NCBI RefSeq assembly: GCF_000761215.1
Contig: NZ_CP009438.1
Coordinates: 6,614,501 to 6,678,500 of the forward strand
Length of the DNA stretch: 64,000 nucleotides
Source: Streptomyces glaucescens
Lineage (GTDB): Bacteria > Actinomycetota > Actinomycetes > Streptomycetales > Streptomycetaceae
Reading direction: 5' to 3'
The notes under the pieces were generated by a model. It saw only the letters and a program-made list of their open reading frames with translations, was not told the origin of the DNA and made no database searches. Of this stretch, positions 61,231 through 64,000 are shown piece by piece. Every line of letters starts with the position of its first letter. The first letter of the stretch is position 1. A program made the translations under genes and the position numbers.

Positions 61231-62044
61231 GAATGTTGCTGCGGACCTCCGCTCCTTCCCCTCTGCCGACGGTGACCTCGCCTATCTCGACACCGGCTCA
61301 GGGGACCTCGTGGTCCTGATCCACTCCGGGTTCACCGACCACCGGTTCTGGGACGACCAGATCCCCGCCCTCGCCGCCCATCACCGGGTGATCGCCCCCG
61401 ACGTCCGCGGCCACGGCTGGTCGGCCAACGCCTCCCGGCCGTTCACCTGGGCCGGCGACCTCGCCGCCCTGCTGCGCCACGTCGACGCCGGGCCCGCGGT
61501 CCTGGTCGGGGTGTCGATGGGCGGGGCGATCGTCACCGACACCCTGCTGGAGCACCCGGACCTCGTGCGGGCGGCCGTCGTCAGCGGCTCCGCGACCGCC
61601 GACTGGCAGTACACGGACCCCTGGCACCAGGAGATCCAGGCCGAATACGCCCGCACCCTGGGCGCGGGAGACATCGAGGGCTGGCTCGACGCCTTCGTCC
61701 GCGTCGTTCCCGGTGAGCACCGCGGCGCCGACGAGATCGACCCGGCCATCCCGCGTCGGCTGCGCGAGATGGCCCGGCACACGATCTCCAAGCACACCCC
61801 CGGCGAGAAGGACTGGCTCGTCCACTCGACCGACAGCTGGTCCCGCGTGCCCGGCATCCGCGTCCCGGTGCTCACCGTCAACGGCGCCCTGGAGCCCGCC
61901 GACCTGCTCGCCGCGGCGGAGCGGCTCGCCGCCGCGGCACCCGGCGGCCGCTCCGTCACCATCGAGGGCGCGGGCCACTACCTCAACCTGGAGAAGCCGC
62001 GGGAGTACAACGCCGTCCTGCTGGACTTCCTCAGCTCCCTGTAG
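61229..62044 (+). CDS. Alpha/beta hydrolase
   Basis: This 271-residue alpha/beta hydrolase has the oxyanion region IHSGFTDHRFW, the nucleophile elbow GVSMGG (Ser), and a final His in EGAGHYLNLE. The start ATG at 61229 overlaps the second operator and has no ribosome site, so the message may be leaderless and repressed by the divergent MarR protein. The substrate is unknown. The 3' end overlaps the convergent permease gene by 14 bp. Confidence 0.9.
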   Translation: MNVAADLRSFPSADGDLAYLDTGSGDLVVLIHSGFTDHRFWDDQIPALAAHHRVIAPDVRGHGWSANASRPFTWAGDLAALLRHVDAGPAVLVGVSMGGAIVTDTLLEHPDLVRAAVVSGSATADWQYTDPWHQEIQAEYARTLGAGDIEGWLDAFVRVVPGEHRGADEIDPAIPRRLREMARHTISKHTPGEKDWLVHSTDSWSRVPGIRVPVLTVNGALEPADLLAAAERLAAAAPGGRSVTIEGAGHYLNLEKPREYNAVLLDFLSSL

Positions 62045-63452
62045 GAGCCGCCAGCTTGGAGTGCCGGTACGAGTAGGTGAAGTAGAGCACCAGCCCGACC
62101 GCGAACCACACGGCGAACCGCACCCAGGTCTGCCACTGCAGGAACGTGATCAGCCAGATCGAGAACACCACGCCCACGGCCGGCACGAACGGCATCCACG
62201 GCGTCCGGAAGGTGCGGGGCAGCTCCGGCTGCCGGTAGCGCAGCACGATCACCGCCACGCACACCACCACGAAGGCCAGCAGGATGCCGATGTTGGTCAG
62301 CTCGGCCGCCTCGCCGATCGGCAGGAACCCGGCGATGGCGGCCGACGCCACCCCGACGATCCAGGTCACCCGGGTCGGCACGTGCCGGGTCGGGTGCGTC
62401 TTGGCGAACCACGGCGGCAGCAGCCCGTCCCGGGACATGGCGAACCAGACCCGGGTGACCCCGAGCATGAACGTGAACATCACGGTGAGGATGCCGATGA
62501 TCGCGCCCACCGCGATCACGTCCGCGAGCCCGGTCAGCCCCACCGACTTGAAGGCGGTGGAGAACCCGCTCTCCTTGTCGATCTCGCTGTAGTGCTGCAT
62601 CCCGGTCAGCACCAGGCAGGCCGCCACGTACAGCACCATCGAGATGACCAGCGAGTAGATGATCGCCTTTGGCATGTGCCGCTGGGCGTCCTTCGACTCC
62701 TCGGCCGCCGTCGACATCGCGTCGTAGCCGAACACCGCGAAGAACACGGTCGCGGCACCGGTGAAGGCACCGCTCACCCCGTAGGGGAAGAACGGGTTGT
62801 AGTTCGACGTGTCGATGTGGAACACCCCGACGCCGATGACCAGCAGCACCACCAGCACCTTCAGCACCACGACCACCGTCTCGAAACGGGCCGCGTTCCG
62901 GATGCCGAGCGTCAACAGGTAGGCGATCAGCAGACACAGCAGCGCCGCGAACAGGTCGATCCGGTGCCCTTCGCCGGTGCCCGGCGCCCCCAGCATCCAG
63001 GCGGGCAGATCGGCGCCCATCTCGTTCACCAGGAAGCTGAAGTAGCCGGAGATGCCGATCGCGACCACCGCCACGATCGCCGTGTACTCCAGCAGCAGGT
63101 CCCAGCCGATGAACCAGCCCGCCAGCTCGCCCAGCACCGCGTAGCCGTACGTGTAGGCGGAGCCCGCCTTCGGGATCAGCCCCGCGAACTCGGCGTACGA
63201 CAGCGCCGCCGCGGCGCTTGCCACACCGGCGATCAGGAACGAGACCAGCACCGCCGGCCCCGCCGTGCCGTTGGCGACCGTGCCCGCGAGCGTGAAGATG
63301 CCCGCGCCGATGATGCCGCCGACCCCGATCGCGGTCAGCTGCCCCAGTCCCAGGGAGCGGTCGAGGCGGGTGCCCTCGCCGACCTCCGTCTCCTCGATGT
63401 GTTCGATGGGTTTGCGGCGGAGAACCCCTTCGCCCGCCCGGAGCCCGGCCAT
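62031..63452 (-). CDS. APC-superfamily amino-acid permease
   Basis: This 473-residue transporter has about 12 to 14 helices. It carries the cationic amino acid transporter (YfnA-like) motifs GLGQLTAIGVGGIIGAGIF, YAEFAGLIPKAGSAYTYGY, and FFAVFGYDAMSTAAEE. ATG at 63452 follows GAGGTGAGG; an upstream ATG at 63497 lacks a ribosome site. It imports or exchanges amino acids in the cytoplasmic membrane. Its 3' end overlaps the hydrolase gene. Confidence 0.92.
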   Translation of the reverse strand: MAGLRAGEGVLRRKPIEHIEETEVGEGTRLDRSLGLGQLTAIGVGGIIGAGIFTLAGTVANGTAGPAVLVSFLIAGVASAAAALSYAEFAGLIPKAGSAYTYGYAVLGELAGWFIGWDLLLEYTAIVAVVAIGISGYFSFLVNEMGADLPAWMLGAPGTGEGHRIDLFAALLCLLIAYLLTLGIRNAARFETVVVVLKVLVVLLVIGVGVFHIDTSNYNPFFPYGVSGAFTGAATVFFAVFGYDAMSTAAEESKDAQRHMPKAIIYSLVISMVLYVAACLVLTGMQHYSEIDKESGFSTAFKSVGLTGLADVIAVGAIIGILTVMFTFMLGVTRVWFAMSRDGLLPPWFAKTHPTRHVPTRVTWIVGVASAAIAGFLPIGEAAELTNIGILLAFVVVCVAVIVLRYRQPELPRTFRTPWMPFVPAVGVVFSIWLITFLQWQTWVRFAVWFAVGLVLYFTYSYRHSKLAAPTGS

Positions 63453-63602
63453 GCGCCTCACCTCTTCGCGATCGGCAAACGGCTGACGGCGGATCATGAT
63501 GACTCAGCCGACGACCCGAGGGAAGACGCCACGCACGGCGGACCGGGCAGGAAGCCACGGAAGAGGCGCGGACAGGGACGTCCCCGCGGCGAACGGCGGA
63601 GG

Positions 63603-64000
63603 CTACGGCACCACCGTCACCGGCCAGCGCCCCGCCTTGACCAGCCGCACCGCGACCGAGCCCACGATCCGGTGGCCCGCCTGCTCGGAAGCGCCGACGA
63701 CCACCGCGTCGGCCTTCAGCTCGTCCGCCGCCTTCACCAGCCCGTAGAAGGGGTCGCCGTGGAAGGTGTGGAACTCCCACCGCACCTCGAAGATCCCCTT
63801 GACCCGCTCGGCCGCCTCACGGATCTGCGCCACCAGGTCCTCGGCGATCTCGTCGGTGGTGACGGCGACCGGCGCCCCGAGCGCCGCGCCCGCCGCCTGC
63901 ACCGGCTGCACGTACACCACCGCGAGCAGCGCGCGCTGCCGCCGGGCCAGCCCGCTCGCGTAGGCCGCCGCCCGCAGCGAGGAGTCCGAGCCGTCCACGC
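63603..64000 (-). CDS. Universal stress protein (start off window)
   Basis: This is the C-terminal 130 or so residues of a UspA-fold protein: DGSDSSLRAAAYA at the N-terminal end (after the missing start), TTDEIAEDLVAQIREAAERVKG in the helix, and the ATP-binding segment VVVGASEQAGHRIVGSVAVRLV followed by the final strand VTVVP. It reads into the right edge, so the start codon is not visible. The permease start lies 150 bp downstream. Confidence 0.88.
   Translation of the reverse strand, partial: VDGSDSSLRAAAYASGLARRQRALLAVVYVQPVQAAGAALGAPVAVTTDEIAEDLVAQIREAAERVKGIFEVRWEFHTFHGDPFYGLVKAADELKADAVVVGASEQAGHRIVGSVAVRLVKAGRWPVTVVP

Overview
The window looks like a stretch of Streptomyces chromosome. 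G+C content is very high, codons are strongly G/C-ending, and it carries a type II polyketide gene set, a SARP activator, a DUF397/XRE regulator pair, an Rpf-LysM-M23 wall hydrolase, actinobacterial glycogen genes and several SpoIIE-type phosphatases. Both edges cut genes: an FAD monooxygenase on the left and a universal stress protein on the right. I see no rRNA, tRNA, CRISPR array, complete insertion sequence or prophage.

Positions 1-8100 hold a compact aromatic polyketide cluster. A minus-strand operon encodes a TcmI-type cyclase, a cupin, KS-alpha, chain-length factor, an ACP fused to an aromatase/cyclase, a ketoreductase, two small ABM monooxygenases and the partial FAD monooxygenase. 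A divergent flavin reductase and SARP regulator face it. The enzyme set matches what is known for pentangular polyphenols such as pradimicin. Positions 8300-13000 hold a membrane protein with a Tat multicopper oxidase, a DUF1772 (anthrone-oxygenase-like) protein and a DHA2 efflux pump, which may or may not belong to the cluster.

Positions 13000-20200 hold small accessory genes (EcsC-like, DUF5302, HU-like, SRPBCC), a DUF397/XRE developmental regulator pair whose XRE gene has the only in-frame TTA codon I found, a decayed ATPase gene, and a large minus-strand DUF262-DUF1524 nuclease-like protein with an alkyltransferase-like DNA-binding domain. The last is a good candidate for a modification-dependent anti-phage enzyme.

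Positions 20300-33800 are rich in secreted hydrolases and regulators: a membrane metallophosphoesterase, an S8 protease, a TrmB/LuxR regulator, an Lrp regulator, a LAL regulator, an M4 protease and a beta-propeller phytase with a likely PHO box. Positions 34100-45630 are mostly metabolic: panD with a GNAT-like neighbour, a racemase-like protein, a proline-rich peptide, gnd, the Rpf-LysM-M23 protein, a DMT transporter, a FhuF-like Fe-S protein, glgA/glgM, glgC and an odd zinc-finger SDR.

Positions 45640-64000 contain two intergenic blocks of GC-rich degenerate repeats, a short well-initiated peptide gene, a GNAT acetyltransferase, an amidase, an aldo/keto reductase, a lipase maturation factor, two PP2C phosphatases flanking a MutM/Nei-type glycosylase, a zinc-finger anti-sigma factor and ECF sigma factor, a CapA protein, a MarR/hydrolase pair with two near-identical operators, an amino-acid permease and the truncated stress protein.
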